From Clostridium sp. AWRP (GTDB lineage: Bacteria; Bacillota; Clostridia; Clostridiales; Clostridiaceae): a stretch of DNA of 64,000 bases. The notes beneath the pieces were generated by a model, which was not told the DNA's origin, ran no database searches, and worked only from the letters and a program-made list of their open reading frames with translations. Made by a program: the position numbers and the translations under genes. Each line of letters starts with the position of its first letter. Within the stretch, counting starts at the first letter, position 1. Positions 8,457 to 17,561 of this stretch are shown piece by piece. The stretch is from positions 434,001 to 498,000 of the forward strand of contig NZ_CP029758.2 in the NCBI RefSeq assembly GCF_004006395.2, given 5' to 3'.

Positions 8457-9512
8457 ATGTTGAAAAAGAGAAGGTTTTTAAGCCCTATATTGACTGCCCT
8501 TGTACTATCAGTCACTTTAGGCGCTGCAAATGTACAAGCTGCTACAGTAAAGAGAACAGATGGCGGGGCCGGAGGGAGAATAGGCACAGCCAATCAAGTA
8601 GCTTTAGATTTGTTTAGTAAATCTCAAAATGTAATATTGGTAAATGGATACGGATATGCAGATGCAGTAAGTGCTACGCCTTTGGCAAAGCAGCTTAATG
8701 CCCCAATACTTTTAACTCATGGAGATACTTTGGAATCTGAAGTTGCTTCAACTATAAGCAGTTTGGGGGCAACAAAAGTATATATAGTTGGAGGTACAGG
8801 AGTTGTATCTACAGATGTAGAGAACACTTTAAAAGATAAATATGATGTAGAACGTATAGCTGGCGTTACGGACAACACTAGAATGGGAACCAATGCAGAA
8901 GTTGCCAAAAAAGTTCTTAGTATGAGCAATCAGAAAAACGCAATACTGGTAAATGGACAGGATGGATATGCAGATTCACTTTCAGTAGCTTCAATTGCAG
9001 CTCAAAAAGGATATCCTGTATTATTTGCATCTAAAACTCAAGTAGCACCTATAGTTAAAGATGTAATAACTTCCAAAGGGTTAACTATACAAGCAGTAGG
9101 CGGAAGTGGAGTCTTGCCACAAGATGTAGTAACTTCTGTAAATGGAACTAAAGTTACAAGTGATGCAGATTGTGCCAATAGATTTGCTACAAATTTAGCA
9201 GTTTTAAATTATTTTAAAAATAATGGTGGTTTGGATTTCAGTACTATATATGTAGCAGCAGGTGGGGCAGCACAAGATCAATTTGCAGATGCTCTTGTAG
9301 CATCCGCTGCAGCAGCAAAAACTGGTTCACCACTTGTTCTGACAGGATCAGGAGCAGGACAGGAGCAGGTAATAAATGCCAACAGTTATATATTTGCAAA
9401 TGCTAAAGATAACTCAAATGTAGTAATAATTGGTGGAACATCATCTGTTTCCCAGGATATACAAAGTACCCTTCAAAGCACTGATGATTTGCAAATCATA
9501 GGAATAGAGTAA
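8457..9512 (+). CDS. Secreted protein made only of cell wall binding repeats (CWB2)
   Basis: 351 residues. A signal peptide (basic start, hydrophobic core, VQA-A cleavage near residue 29) is followed by three CWB2 (PF04122) repeats that fill the rest, with typical ILVNGYGYADA and VYIVGGTGVVS segments. CWB2 triplets anchor clostridial surface proteins by binding the anionic wall polymer. There is no extra effector domain, so this could be a minimal S-layer filler or a blocker of binding sites. ATG 8457 follows GGAGAGG. A terminator sits right after the stop, so it is monocistronic. Confidence 0.88.
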   Translation: MLKKRRFLSPILTALVLSVTLGAANVQAATVKRTDGGAGGRIGTANQVALDLFSKSQNVILVNGYGYADAVSATPLAKQLNAPILLTHGDTLESEVASTISSLGATKVYIVGGTGVVSTDVENTLKDKYDVERIAGVTDNTRMGTNAEVAKKVLSMSNQKNAILVNGQDGYADSLSVASIAAQKGYPVLFASKTQVAPIVKDVITSKGLTIQAVGGSGVLPQDVVTSVNGTKVTSDADCANRFATNLAVLNYFKNNGGLDFSTIYVAAGGAAQDQFADALVASAAAAKTGSPLVLTGSGAGQEQVINANSYIFANAKDNSNVVIIGGTSSVSQDIQSTLQSTDDLQIIGIE

Positions 9513-9538
9513 AAAAGAGCCTTTGGGCTCTTTTTTTA
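9511..9538 (+). terminator. Rho-independent terminator
   Basis: AAAAAGAGCC, a TTT loop, GGGCTCTTTTTTT. It overlaps the stop codon of the CWB2-only gene. Confidence 0.88.
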
Positions 9539-9610
9539 ATTAATAGTTAAGAATAAAGAATTAATAGTTAATGTGGATTTTTTTCGTTACACTACAAAAA
9601 ATCTTTAATA
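9539..9610. repeat. MITE-like intergenic repeat, partial copy
   Basis: AATTAATAGTTAA-type repeats lead into GTGGATTTTTTTCGTTACAC and ACAAAAAATC. The same core occurs at 27050-27236 and 46899-46995, where it is bounded by inverted arrays. This copy appears one-sided. Confidence 0.5.
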
Positions 9611-9623
9611 TAGTCATTCCTTT

Positions 9624-9662
9624 ATAAACATAGTCATTTGTATAGTAAATGACTATGTTTAT
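9624..9662. terminator. Long perfect hairpin, possibly a bidirectional terminator
   Basis: The arms ATAAACATAGTCATTT and AAATGACTATGTTTAT pair perfectly around a GTATAGT loop. It lies about 110 nt after the first terminator. No strong T-run follows, so it could also be a remnant of a mobile element. The rest of the gap up to 10277 holds one short heptamer array (9704-9722) and the leader of the S-layer-like gene. Confidence 0.45.
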
Positions 9663-10065
9663 TTATATTTGAACTTTTTTACAAGCTTTGCTCCAATAAG
9701 GAAATTGTGAACTGTGAATTGAAAAAAAGGATTTTTATAGATTGTGTAGAATAATATATAAGTGCTAGAAGTATAATTAAACGAGATTATTAATTTCCAT
9801 ATATATATTAGGAATATATTTCCCATATAACCGTAAATTACTACGACATAAAGTATGGAAAAACTAGAAATGATGTTGTATAATTGAATCATATCTTATT
9901 AATAGTAATTCATAAATCCTTTATCATAATGTGTAAACCGTAGAAATTATGGATTTATTATGATATAATAGAGGATGAATTTGTTACTATTGTTATATAA
10001 GTATTAAAATTTTATGAAAAATCACGTAAGATTGCACAAAATTAGTAGAATGTGTAGTTTATATG

Positions 10066-10074
10066 TGGTATAAT
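10066..10074 (+). promoter_or_regulatory. Candidate extended -10 promoter of the S-layer-like gene
   Basis: TGGTATAAT is a match to an extended -10 element (TG-N-TATAAT). I see no good -35 box 17 nt upstream. If used, it would give a leader of about 200 nt, which is common for highly expressed surface-layer genes. The related gene at 33562 has a similar TGGTACAAT at 33514. Confidence 0.35.
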
Positions 10075-10276
10075 AAGGTCTGTTTCATAAATGTTGACCA
10101 AGCAGTATAAGTGTAAAGGGATGGAATTGAAAAAGAATGCATACATAATTGTAAAAATTACTTAAATAGCACTTAACCGCATGGAAATACATTTTAGGAA
10201 AGTATATATTTAAAATATATATATATATATAAAGAATTTTAATTAAAATTCACTTAATCGAGGAGGGTATTACAAT

Positions 10277-13200
10277 ATGAGTAAGAAAAGTACAAAGGCA
10301 CTTGCAAGTGCTACACTTATGTCCTTGGTATTAACAACAGCTTTATCAGCAGGTCCTGTTAAAGCAGCACAAGGACCAGTAACAAGAGTAGGTGGCGGTG
10401 ACAGATATGCAACAGCTGCAACAGTTGCTACAAAAAACTGGACAACTTCAGACAATGTCGTTTTAGTATCAGGTGAAGGATATGCAGATGCAGTAAGCGC
10501 TTCAGCATTAGCTAAGAAATTAAATGCACCTATACTTTTAACTACATCAAATTCACTTAGCTCAGAGGCAGAAACTGCATTGAACACATTAAAACCAAAG
10601 ACTGTATATGTTGTTGGAGGAAATGCTTCAATTTCACAGAGCATAAGAGATGGTCTTAAATCCAAATATACTTTAAAAGAGTTAGGTGGACAAAACAGAT
10701 ATGAAACTAATGTAGCAGTAGCTAAAGAATTAGTTAGTTTAGGAGTTAGTGCTAGCAATGTTATGGTAGTCGGTGGAGAAGGATATTCAGATGCACTTTC
10801 CGTAGCACCAGTAGCAGCAGCAAAAGGACAAATTCTATTATTGGCAAACAACAATAAGGATTCAATCCAATCAGTAATTAATTTTGTAAAAGACAATAGT
10901 TCCAAAGTTACAATTGTTGGAACTACAGGTGTTATAAGCGATGCAATAAAGGGTGCTTTGGGTTCAGATGCAACTAGAGTAAATGGTGGAACAGATAGAT
11001 TTGCAACTAACCTTGCTGTATTAAATCAATTCAAGAGTGATTTAAAGACTGACCACTTATATGTAGCAAATGCAAGTTCAGCTACACCAGACAACCTTTA
11101 TGCAGATGCATTAGTTGCTTCCGCATTAGCAGGAAAATATACTGCACCATTAGTATTAGTTGACAAAGATAAGACAACTGCAACAGATAACGCTGTAACT
11201 TATATTAAGGGCGAAAATGCAAAGGATATAGAAGTAATAGGTGGAACAGCAGTTGTTCCTGATTCAATAATTGAGGAGATTACAGGTAAGACTCCTACTC
11301 CTACTGATGCTGCAGTTAGCTCAATAAGTTCTAATGGATTAAATCAAATCAAAGTTGTATTTAATGGAGAAGTAGATGAAGATACAGCTGAAACAATATC
11401 TAATTATAAAGTTGATGGAACAACATTAAATGATAATGGTACTAAAGATAATGTAACTGCTCCAGATGGAAATAGTGCTAAAGCAGTACTTCAGGATGAT
11501 AATAAAACAGTTTTAATTACTCTTTCAAAGGCAAGAAAACAGTCTGATAGTGTAGATGTAACAGTAAAAAAAGGTATATTGTCTTCAGATAAATCACAAA
11601 CTGTTCCAGAGTTAACTCAAGCTGTAAGCTTTAATGATACTACAGCACCTACAATCCAGTCAGTAGAAGCTAGAGGAAATAATAAACTAACAGTTAAATT
11701 TTCCGAACCTCTTAACTTAGCTGGAACAACAGTAAGTAACATAGCAAGTAAGTTTAAAATAAATGATAAGAATATAACAAGCTTTGGACTTGATACAGGT
11801 TCTTATTCAGCAGTTGATGACTATGTTATAGGAAATAACAATACTCCTTCTAATCCTGAAGTTTGGTCAAATAAGATTGAGTTCTATTTTAATACGCAGC
11901 TTCCAAATGGAAACAATACTTTAAAGATAACAGATGGTGATGAAACTCAATCTAATGGTTCAGCTGGAAAATTATCAAGTGCAGGACAATTTCCATTTAA
12001 GGAAACTTCTCAAACTTTTGATGTATCAACAATGACAGGTGCTCCACAGATAACAGGTATATCAGCTGAAGATAATGGAAAGATATATGTTAATTTTGAC
12101 AGACCAATGGATACTAAGACTGCTAAAACTGCAACTTATTATGGAATAAATGGAGATGACAATCATCCAGCAGCTGGAGATATAGATCTTAAAAAAGGTG
12201 ATACTCAAGTTAAGATAAGTAATGTATCTGGAAAACTTAATAAAAATTCAAATACAATTTATATAAAAAATGATGTAAAGGATGCTTATGGAAATAAAGT
12301 AGCTGACGATACAAGAAAGCCTTTTAATTTGGATGAAGACACTACTAAGCCAACAGTAAGTTCAGTTAGTGCCCTTGATGACACTACTATTCGTGTTAGA
12401 TTTAGCAAAGATGTAGATGCAGTTTATGCCACAAATGTATCTAATTATAAGTTGAGAGATAATAGTGGAACTGTTATAACCGATGAAATAGTAGCAAAAA
12501 ATCCAGCTAGTTCTAGTTATCAGGATAATCAGGCTATTACTATTCCAGGTAAATCAAAAAAGCCTAATGATGGAGATTCAACAGATGTAGTTGATTTACA
12601 TGTAAATAAAAAATTGACTGATGCTAAATACACTTTGACAATTAAAAATATAATAGATACAGCAAAGACTCCAAATACCATGGATGATGTAGATATGCCT
12701 TTTGATGGTTCCAATGATGTTACACCAACAGTAACAGGAACTTATGTATTATCATCCAATGTAGAAGATTACCAACAAAAAGTTATTGTATACTTTAATA
12801 AGGAAATGGATTCAAGTTCTCTTAGTGATGTTTCAAATTATAAATTTACAAATGCTAGTGGAGATTATAATCAACTTCCAAGTGGAACTACTATTACACC
12901 AAGTAATGACAATAAGAGTGCAGTAGTAAAATTCCCATCTAGTTATGGTACAAGTGTATCTTCAAAAACAGGCGATAATTTAGTTACAGCCCTAGATGTA
13001 ATTGGCGTTAAGGATGTTAATGGAAAAACTTTAGGGGTTGCTTATTCAGGAACTATAGGAAATACTAATCCAAATCTTGCAGTAATTGATCCTAATTCAG
13101 TTAGATTTACTTATGTAGATGCAAGTGGTAATTTAACAGATGATTTAAGTGTTCAATTTAAGTTTAAGAATCCAATAGACAGTTTAGATTTTACTGATTT

Positions 13201-13915
13201 TAGAGTAAATGGAGTAGAGCCAAGTACAGGATCTCTTAATGGAGATGTTGTTACATTGAAATTTAATGATGGCGATGCTGCTCTGGGAGTAGTTGCAAAT
13301 AACACTGTAACACCTGCAACACCTGCAACATTGGAAGTTTTAGCTTCAGGATTTAAAGGTCAGAGCGCAAAATATAATCCAACTAAAGCAGAAGCAGTTA
13401 AGTTTGATGGTAAAGCTGCATTAATTACTACTGTACCTCAAGCTGATATACACACAACTGATGTATCTGGTAGTAAAATAACTGAAATAAAAGCAAGTGA
13501 CAATATTAAAGCTTATGATTATAGCTCAGCACCAAAGACTATAGCTGATGAATGGAATGCAGGAGCTATTGATGCTTCTAACTCATATGTTGATGTAGTA
13601 TTTGATACTCCAATTGATAGCAATGGAATTAATGTAGATGACTTTGTATTTAATGATGGAAATGGAAATACATTAACACCTACTTCAGCATCAATTTCTG
13701 ATGGTACAGGAGTTGGTAATGAAGGTAATACTGTTAGATTCAAATTTAATACTCCAATTAGTAGCTTTAAGGGAATAGTTAAAGTTAGAATTAAATCTAC
13801 AGCATCAATTAAAACACCTAAAGATGCAGACAATACAAATGCTTATTATAAAGCATCTAGTGATGATACAGCTCCTAGAACAATTACAATAGGTACAGTG
13901 GGTGCAGTTAAATAG
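10277..13915 (+). CDS. Large S-layer-like protein: three CWB2 repeats plus Ig-like domains
   Basis: 1212 residues. The signal peptide is cleaved near VKA-A (about residue 31). Three CWB2 repeats run from about residue 35 to 335 (each begins like VGGGDRYATA, LGGQNRYETN, NGGTDRFATN). The rest is a chain of about six or seven SbsA-type Ig-like domains, recognisable by VVFNGEVD, VNFDRPMD, VRFSKDVD, VYFNKEMD and VVFDTPID, each followed by an NY(K)-like strand. It should be exported, bound to the wall through CWB2, and project as a surface array. A strong AGGAGGG site and a long leader suggest high expression. A full-length paralogue is encoded at 33562. Confidence 0.9.
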   Translation: MSKKSTKALASATLMSLVLTTALSAGPVKAAQGPVTRVGGGDRYATAATVATKNWTTSDNVVLVSGEGYADAVSASALAKKLNAPILLTTSNSLSSEAETALNTLKPKTVYVVGGNASISQSIRDGLKSKYTLKELGGQNRYETNVAVAKELVSLGVSASNVMVVGGEGYSDALSVAPVAAAKGQILLLANNNKDSIQSVINFVKDNSSKVTIVGTTGVISDAIKGALGSDATRVNGGTDRFATNLAVLNQFKSDLKTDHLYVANASSATPDNLYADALVASALAGKYTAPLVLVDKDKTTATDNAVTYIKGENAKDIEVIGGTAVVPDSIIEEITGKTPTPTDAAVSSISSNGLNQIKVVFNGEVDEDTAETISNYKVDGTTLNDNGTKDNVTAPDGNSAKAVLQDDNKTVLITLSKARKQSDSVDVTVKKGILSSDKSQTVPELTQAVSFNDTTAPTIQSVEARGNNKLTVKFSEPLNLAGTTVSNIASKFKINDKNITSFGLDTGSYSAVDDYVIGNNNTPSNPEVWSNKIEFYFNTQLPNGNNTLKITDGDETQSNGSAGKLSSAGQFPFKETSQTFDVSTMTGAPQITGISAEDNGKIYVNFDRPMDTKTAKTATYYGINGDDNHPAAGDIDLKKGDTQVKISNVSGKLNKNSNTIYIKNDVKDAYGNKVADDTRKPFNLDEDTTKPTVSSVSALDDTTIRVRFSKDVDAVYATNVSNYKLRDNSGTVITDEIVAKNPASSSYQDNQAITIPGKSKKPNDGDSTDVVDLHVNKKLTDAKYTLTIKNIIDTAKTPNTMDDVDMPFDGSNDVTPTVTGTYVLSSNVEDYQQKVIVYFNKEMDSSSLSDVSNYKFTNASGDYNQLPSGTTITPSNDNKSAVVKFPSSYGTSVSSKTGDNLVTALDVIGVKDVNGKTLGVAYSGTIGNTNPNLAVIDPNSVRFTYVDASGNLTDDLSVQFKFKNPIDSLDFTDFRVNGVEPSTGSLNGDVVTLKFNDGDAALGVVANNTVTPATPATLEVLASGFKGQSAKYNPTKAEAVKFDGKAALITTVPQADIHTTDVSGSKITEIKASDNIKAYDYSSAPKTIADEWNAGAIDASNSYVDVVFDTPIDSNGINVDDFVFNDGNGNTLTPTSASISDGTGVGNEGNTVRFKFNTPISSFKGIVKVRIKSTASIKTPKDADNTNAYYKASSDDTAPRTITIGTVGAVK

Positions 13916-13969
13916 TATATTTATATTAGAATGATAGATGTTTGTTAAAATATGAAATCTGAAATAAGG

Positions 13970-14002
13970 AGGAAGGAAAGTTATACTTTCCTTCTTTCAT
14001 TT
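13970..14002 (+). terminator. Rho-independent terminator of the S-layer-like gene
   Basis: GAAGGAAAG, a TTATA loop, CTTTCCTTC, then TTTCATTT. It lies about 55 nt after the stop codon. Confidence 0.75.
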
Positions 14003-14148
14003 AAACATGAACGGATGAAATTGTATTATCATATCTTAAAATATCTTTAAGTCATAAAAATTGCTGGGTCCTACTCTGGCTGAAAAAATTAAACAATCAA
14101 ATCAATATGGAGGGTATCCTTTGAGGATATTCTCTTTTTTCTTATTTT

Positions 14149-14240
14149 GGTGCCTGTCACCGAGTGGGATAAAAATGTTCCAATATGGTGTCTGTCACTT
14201 AATGGGACAATAAATATCCCACTAAGTGACAGGCACCTGT
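14149..14240. repeat. REP-like palindromes upstream of the RAYT gene
   Basis: Three arms of the TGCCTGTCAC repeat: GGTGCCTGTCACCGA at 14149, GGTGTCTGTCACTTA at 14188, and the inverse AAGTGACAGGCACC ending at 14237. The second and third arms form a hairpin with ATGGGACA/TATCCCACT stems. The segment from about 14210 to 14239 is repeated directly after the transposase gene (14871-14903), so the gene is bracketed by direct copies. The remainder of the gap from 14003 to 14303 shows nothing else recognisable. Confidence 0.8.
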
Positions 14241-14303
14241 CGTTTAAAAATGCAATTATTTGGTTATAATCACAGAAAAATAATCCATCTGTGAGGTATA
14301 AAA

Positions 14304-14852
14304 ATGTCAAGAAAAAATAGATTATGGCGTGAAGGTTCAATTTTGCATATTACAGTTAGAGGAAACCGAAAGGAAGATATATTTAAAAGTAAAGAAGACT
14401 ATTATGTTTATCTTAGAAATTTACAGCATGCTATAAAATTTTATAACAACCAATTTGAAATATTAAGTTATTGTCTGATGACTAATCACATTCATCTTCA
14501 AATTGAAACAAAAAGTGTTCATATAAAAAAATTAATGGGAAAAATAAATACTTTTTACGCTAAGTATTTTAATAATAAATATGATTATCATGGGCACCTT
14601 TTTCAGGGACGGTATGGTTCTCAAATAATAGACAGCGATAGCTATATTTTAGAAGCAAGCAGATACATAAGTTTAAATCCAGTGAGGGCTAACATAGTTA
14701 AAAAACCAGAAGATTATAAATGGAGCAGTTATCCTATGTTAATAGGTAAAAGAAAAGAAAAACTAATTAATTCGGATAGAATACTTTCTTATTTCATTCA
14801 GAGCAGAAAGAGAGAACTATATAGAATGTACGTGGAAGATGCAATAAGGTGA
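14304..14852 (+). CDS. REP-associated tyrosine transposase (RAYT, Y1_Tnp)
   Basis: 182 residues. The N terminus has the RAYT signature HITVRGNR (residues 15-22) followed by DIF. The HUH metal-binding motif is NHIHL (His62 and His64), and the likely nucleophile is Tyr114 in SDSYILEASR, followed by LNPVRA. Such single-domain enzymes cut and join single-stranded DNA at REP hairpins and are thought to spread them without acting as ordinary insertion sequences. The gene lies between palindromes of the TGCCTGTCAC family, and its own TGA stop (14850-14852) is inside the downstream palindrome. ATG 14304 follows TGAGGT. Confidence 0.88.
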   Translation: MSRKNRLWREGSILHITVRGNRKEDIFKSKEDYYVYLRNLQHAIKFYNNQFEILSYCLMTNHIHLQIETKSVHIKKLMGKINTFYAKYFNNKYDYHGHLFQGRYGSQIIDSDSYILEASRYISLNPVRANIVKKPEDYKWSSYPMLIGKRKEKLINSDRILSYFIQSRKRELYRMYVEDAIR

Positions 14853-14905
14853 CAGGCACTTTGATGGACTATAAATATCCCACTGGGATGACAGGCACCT
14901 GTCAG
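14848..14905. repeat. REP-like palindrome downstream of the RAYT gene
   Basis: GGTGACAGGCAC at 14848 overlaps the RAYT stop codon. A second arm, TGACAGGCACCTGTC, ends at 14903. The segment 14871-14903 copies the one at 14210-14239. Confidence 0.8.
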
Positions 14906-14999
14906 AGATGGCTGCACAAACTGCCATATTTTAGAGATTGAAATATAAAATTATAGATGCTATAATGTAAAAACAGTATCTTTATTGGTGGTGAAAAAT

Positions 15000-15260
15000 T
15001 TGGATAAGGAAACAAATCAGATATTTCAACTTGCTTTGCAAAAATTGGATAACATTGAAAAAAGATTTGACAACGTAGAAAAAAGATTTGACAACGTGGA
15101 AAAAAGACAGGATGAGATATATAATGTAGTAAAAGCAATAGAACACAGCAATAATGTAAGAAAAGCTGAGATAGATAATTTGACTCACAAAGTAGCACAC
15201 ATAGAAGGGACAGTTAATGGAGTTGGAGAACTAATTGAAAATAGAAGATCAATTAAATGA
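15000..15260 (+). CDS. Small coiled-coil protein with tandem heptads
   Basis: About 86 residues, nearly all predicted coiled coil. It contains EKRFDNV twice in succession followed by EKRQDEI, encoded by near-identical 21-nt DNA repeats at 15057-15110. Proteins of this shape are frequent, uncharacterised small clostridial proteins. The start is uncertain: TTG 15000 is preferred because GGTGGTG ends 6 nt before it; GTG at 14988 or 14991 and TTG at 14985 are alternatives. A terminator follows directly. Confidence 0.6.
   Translation: MDKETNQIFQLALQKLDNIEKRFDNVEKRFDNVEKRQDEIYNVVKAIEHSNNVRKAEIDNLTHKVAHIEGTVNGVGELIENRRSIK
15057..15110 (+). repeat. 21-nt in-frame tandem repeat
   Basis: The unit beginning GAAAAAAGATTTGACAACGT occurs twice with one base difference, and a third unit starts (GAAAAAAGACAG). 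The unit length of 21 nt adds exactly one coiled-coil heptad per copy, so slippage would lengthen the coil without breaking the frame. Confidence 0.85.
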
Positions 15261-15271
15261 TCATGTGAATT

Positions 15272-15296
15272 TAGGAGGGTGTAGCCTCCTTTTTTG
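15272..15296 (+). terminator. Rho-independent terminator
   Basis: AGGAGG, a GTGTAG loop, CCTCCT, then TTTTTG, just after the coiled-coil gene. Confidence 0.8.
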
Positions 15297-15304
15297 TATG
15301 TTTT

Positions 15305-15352
15305 GGTGTCTGTCACTATAGTTAAACATAAATACTTCAATACAGTGACAGG
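15305..15352. repeat. REP-like palindrome (diverged copy)
   Basis: GGTGTCTGTCACTATAG and the inverse ACAGTGACAGG enclose an AT-rich loop. It belongs to the TGCCTGTCAC family, with more mismatches than the copies at 17562 and 14188. Confidence 0.65.
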
Positions 15353-15487
15353 AATAAGCCAAAGATGGCTGTATAAATTTAAGCGATTATATGGAATAGT
15401 ATAACAATTCCTGATAACATATATGATATAATAGATATTAGATATATATTATTAGATGTTTATTTTGAAAAAAGAAGGCTTTGATAT

Positions 15488-15916
15488 ATGAAAAATTGCA
15501 TTGATATTTTATCTTTAAATAATAAAATTAGCAAAAGTAAGGTATTTGGCACTGTGTCAAAATCAAATGGAGAATCTTTTGCTAATATTTTTAACAAAGC
15601 TATTAAGTGTAATACTACTTGCTCATCTAATGTTTGCTCTGTTGAAGAATTAAATGAAAGTTTAAATGGCGATTTAGATAAGAGAGTTGATGATGCCGTT
15701 GAAAGATTGGCAGGTTTCTTTGGAATTGGGAAACATTTAATGGCTGCTGTATTGAAGTACTTACATATAGATCCTAAAGAATTACTTGATCCAGCTAGAA
15801 AACAGGATATAGTAGATACTTTATCGAAACAATTAGGTTTAAATAAACATAAATCTGAAGCTCTTTATAATTTAATAAGTGATTTAGGAATAAGTGCCTG
15901 CCACCAAGCGGGATAA
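15488..15916 (+). CDS. Hypothetical protein with a C terminus supplied by a repeat
   Basis: 142 residues, cytoplasmic by composition. The N-terminal third is polar with a cysteine-bearing CNTTCSSNVC segment. The remainder is helical (VDDAVERLAGFFGIGKHLMAAVLKYL and DIVDTLSKQLGLNKHKSEALYNL regions). No family is recognised. The last residues (ACHQAG) and the TAA stop are read from a REP-like palindrome that begins at 15893, so the original C terminus has been replaced or extended. ATG 15488 follows AAGAAGG. Standing among repeats, it may be an accessory gene. Confidence 0.55.
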   Translation: MKNCIDILSLNNKISKSKVFGTVSKSNGESFANIFNKAIKCNTTCSSNVCSVEELNESLNGDLDKRVDDAVERLAGFFGIGKHLMAAVLKYLHIDPKELLDPARKQDIVDTLSKQLGLNKHKSEALYNLISDLGISACHQAG

Positions 15917-15944
15917 AAAAATTTCAATGTGGTGACAGACATCT
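15893..15944. repeat. REP-like palindrome that ends a CDS
   Basis: AGTGCCTGCCACCAAGCGGG and the inverse TGTGGTGACAGACA. It encodes the last residues and the stop of the hypothetical gene at 15488. Confidence 0.75.
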
Positions 15945-15962
15945 ATTGCTTAATAGGACTTT

Positions 15963-16142
15963 ATAAACAGAGTTCTTGGCATCAGATAGAGTTTTAAACT
16001 CCATCTGATGTTTAGAAATCGTTATCCAGAGACGGAGCTGCTCTTTACTCTCACTTGGAGATTGGAGAAAAGCAAGATATCCCAATAGTGGTATAGTCGC
16101 TTTCACGGAGTGTGTGGGAATATTAGAGCAGGTAGTCATCGG
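15963..16142 (-). repeat. IS605-like two-hairpin element, type B, with internal insertion
   Basis: Read on the minus strand it starts after TTTAT with CCGATGACTACCTGCTCTAA, contains AGAGCAGC and GGATAACGATTTC, the CATCAGATGGAG/CTC-type right-end hairpin, and ends CCAAGAACTCTG before TTTAT. Compared with the copy at 59333 it carries about 50 extra nt in the inner hairpin (around 16050-16115). Its first bases supply the TGA stop of the LysM-CAP gene. Confidence 0.72.
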
Positions 16143-16741
16143 ATAAATTGCTGGGTCCAATAGCATGTTCCATTAGAATTTTTAGCGAGACCAACTCCTA
16201 TTTGATTGAAACTTGTATTTAAAATGTTGGCTCTATGTCCTGGAGAGTTCATCCATGAATTCATTACCCCCTGTGCGGTTCTTTGTCCCATGGCAATATT
16301 TTCACCAGCAGCAGTAAATTTTATGCCGAAGTTTTGCATCATGGTAAAAGGTGAACCGTAGGTAGGAGATGTATGATTAAAATATCCTTTGCTAGCCATA
16401 TCTTGAGATTTGTATCTGGCCACTCTTGATAGTTCCCAATTTGCTTTAAATGGTTGTAATCCTGAATTTACTCTTGCTTTATTTACCAGACTTATAACTT
16501 GATTTTCCATTGTTTTTACATCTATATTTGGAATAGATATCTTTTGTCCTGGCATTATCATTGCAGGATTTGCAATCTGGGGATTGGAAGCTATAAGTTC
16601 ACTTATTCCCACTTGATTTTTTACTGCAATTTTCCACATGGTATCTCCAGACACTACCGTATAAGTTGAAGATTGTGCGTGAACTGCGCCTGTAGACAAT
16701 ACAAGACATAATATAAAGCTTGATAAAAAACTTTTTTTCAA
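16136..16741 (-). CDS. Secreted LysM plus CAP-domain protein
   Basis: 201 residues. It has a signal peptide (to about residue 22, VHA-Q), a LysM domain that binds peptidoglycan (about 25-70; SGDTMWKIA and MIMPGQKISIP), and a CAP/SCP domain (about 78-200; NHTSPTYGSPF, GENIA, WMNSPGHRANIL). This architecture matches YkwD-type clostridial and Bacillus proteins found at the cell or spore surface; the activity is unknown. The last codons and the TGA stop (16136-16138) lie at the edge of a type-B mobile element, so the C terminus (TQQFIR) may be altered by insertion. ATG 16741 has only a moderate GAGGTGA upstream. Confidence 0.85.
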   Translation of the reverse strand: MKKSFLSSFILCLVLSTGAVHAQSSTYTVVSGDTMWKIAVKNQVGISELIASNPQIANPAMIMPGQKISIPNIDVKTMENQVISLVNKARVNSGLQPFKANWELSRVARYKSQDMASKGYFNHTSPTYGSPFTMMQNFGIKFTAAGENIAMGQRTAQGVMNSWMNSPGHRANILNTSFNQIGVGLAKNSNGTCYWTQQFIR

Positions 16742-16791
16742 TTAAATCACCTCAGTATATTTTGTGACACATATAAAAATTTATCCCACCA

Positions 16792-16842
16792 GGTGCCTGT
16801 CACCGAGTGGGACATTTACAACCCCATTTGGTGATAGGCACC
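16792..16842. repeat. REP-like palindrome
   Basis: GGTGCCTGTCACCGAGTGGG pairs with CCCATTTGGTGATAGGCACC. It lies between two divergent genes and immediately upstream of the phosphoesterase ribosome site. Confidence 0.82.
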
Positions 16843-16864
16843 AAAGAGAAAGGAACGATAAACT

Positions 16865-17557
16865 ATGAAGATAGCAGTTATTTCCGATATACACGGAAAT
16901 TTGGAAGCACTTAAAGCAGCACTTTGCCATATAGAAAAGAAAAGCATTGACACTATCATATGTCTTGGGGATTTGGTAGGATATGGACCTTATCCTAATG
17001 AAGTAATTCAGCTTGTAAGAGAAAAGCACATATTAAATATACTTGGCAACTACGATGCAGCAGTGCTTGAGGAAAAATTTAATTACATAAGAGACAATGA
17101 AATCAATAAATTTTGTATGCCTTGGGCAGCAGAAGAACTATCAGAGGAAAACAGGGATTACTTAAAGTCCCTTCCTGGAGAAATAGTACTTAATTTTAAA
17201 AATAAGAAATTTCATTTTGTACATGGAAGCAATAGATCCATAAATGAATACTTAAAGGAAAATTCAAAAGAAGCGGAAGAAGCAATGGATGTGCTAAAAG
17301 AAGATGTTCTAATATGTGCTCACACTCATATTCCTTATAGAAAGAAATACGGTGATAAAATTCTCTTAAATGATGGAAGTATTGGAAAACCTAAAATAGG
17401 CAGACCTAATGGAACTTATCTTATAATGGAATCGGGCGAAGATGTAAAAAGTAATATTGTAGAATTTACCTATGACTATGAAAAAACAGTAAAGGCCATG
17501 GAGGAAAAAGGCATACACAAAGCCTGTATAGAAAATATAAAAACTGGAATAGAATAG
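16865..17557 (+). CDS. Metallophosphoesterase, YfcE/MJ0936-type
   Basis: 230 residues covering one calcineurin-like phosphoesterase fold. All metal-binding motifs are present: DIHGN (residues 8-12), GDLVGYG (about 36-42), GNYD (about 62-65), VHG and AHTHIP. Enzymes of this group hydrolyse phosphodiesters such as cyclic nucleotides in vitro, and the physiological substrate is usually unknown. ATG 16865 follows AAAGGA. It is monocistronic, with a REP-like palindrome on each side; the downstream one could act as its terminator. Confidence 0.85.
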   Translation: MKIAVISDIHGNLEALKAALCHIEKKSIDTIICLGDLVGYGPYPNEVIQLVREKHILNILGNYDAAVLEEKFNYIRDNEINKFCMPWAAEELSEENRDYLKSLPGEIVLNFKNKKFHFVHGSNRSINEYLKENSKEAEEAMDVLKEDVLICAHTHIPYRKKYGDKILLNDGSIGKPKIGRPNGTYLIMESGEDVKSNIVEFTYDYEKTVKAMEEKGIHKACIENIKTGIE

Positions 17558-17561
17558 AATT

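Noticed and set aside
10270..10905. 211-codon minus-strand frame opposite the S-layer-like gene
   Set aside because: It is antisense to a well-supported gene with a signal peptide and CWB2 repeats; its own composition is that of a reversed Thr/Ala-rich coding strand.
14304..14852. Ordinary IS200-type TnpA
   Set aside because: The RGNR N-terminal signature, the longer C terminus and the flanking short palindromes fit RAYT; no IS200-type left and right ends bound the gene.
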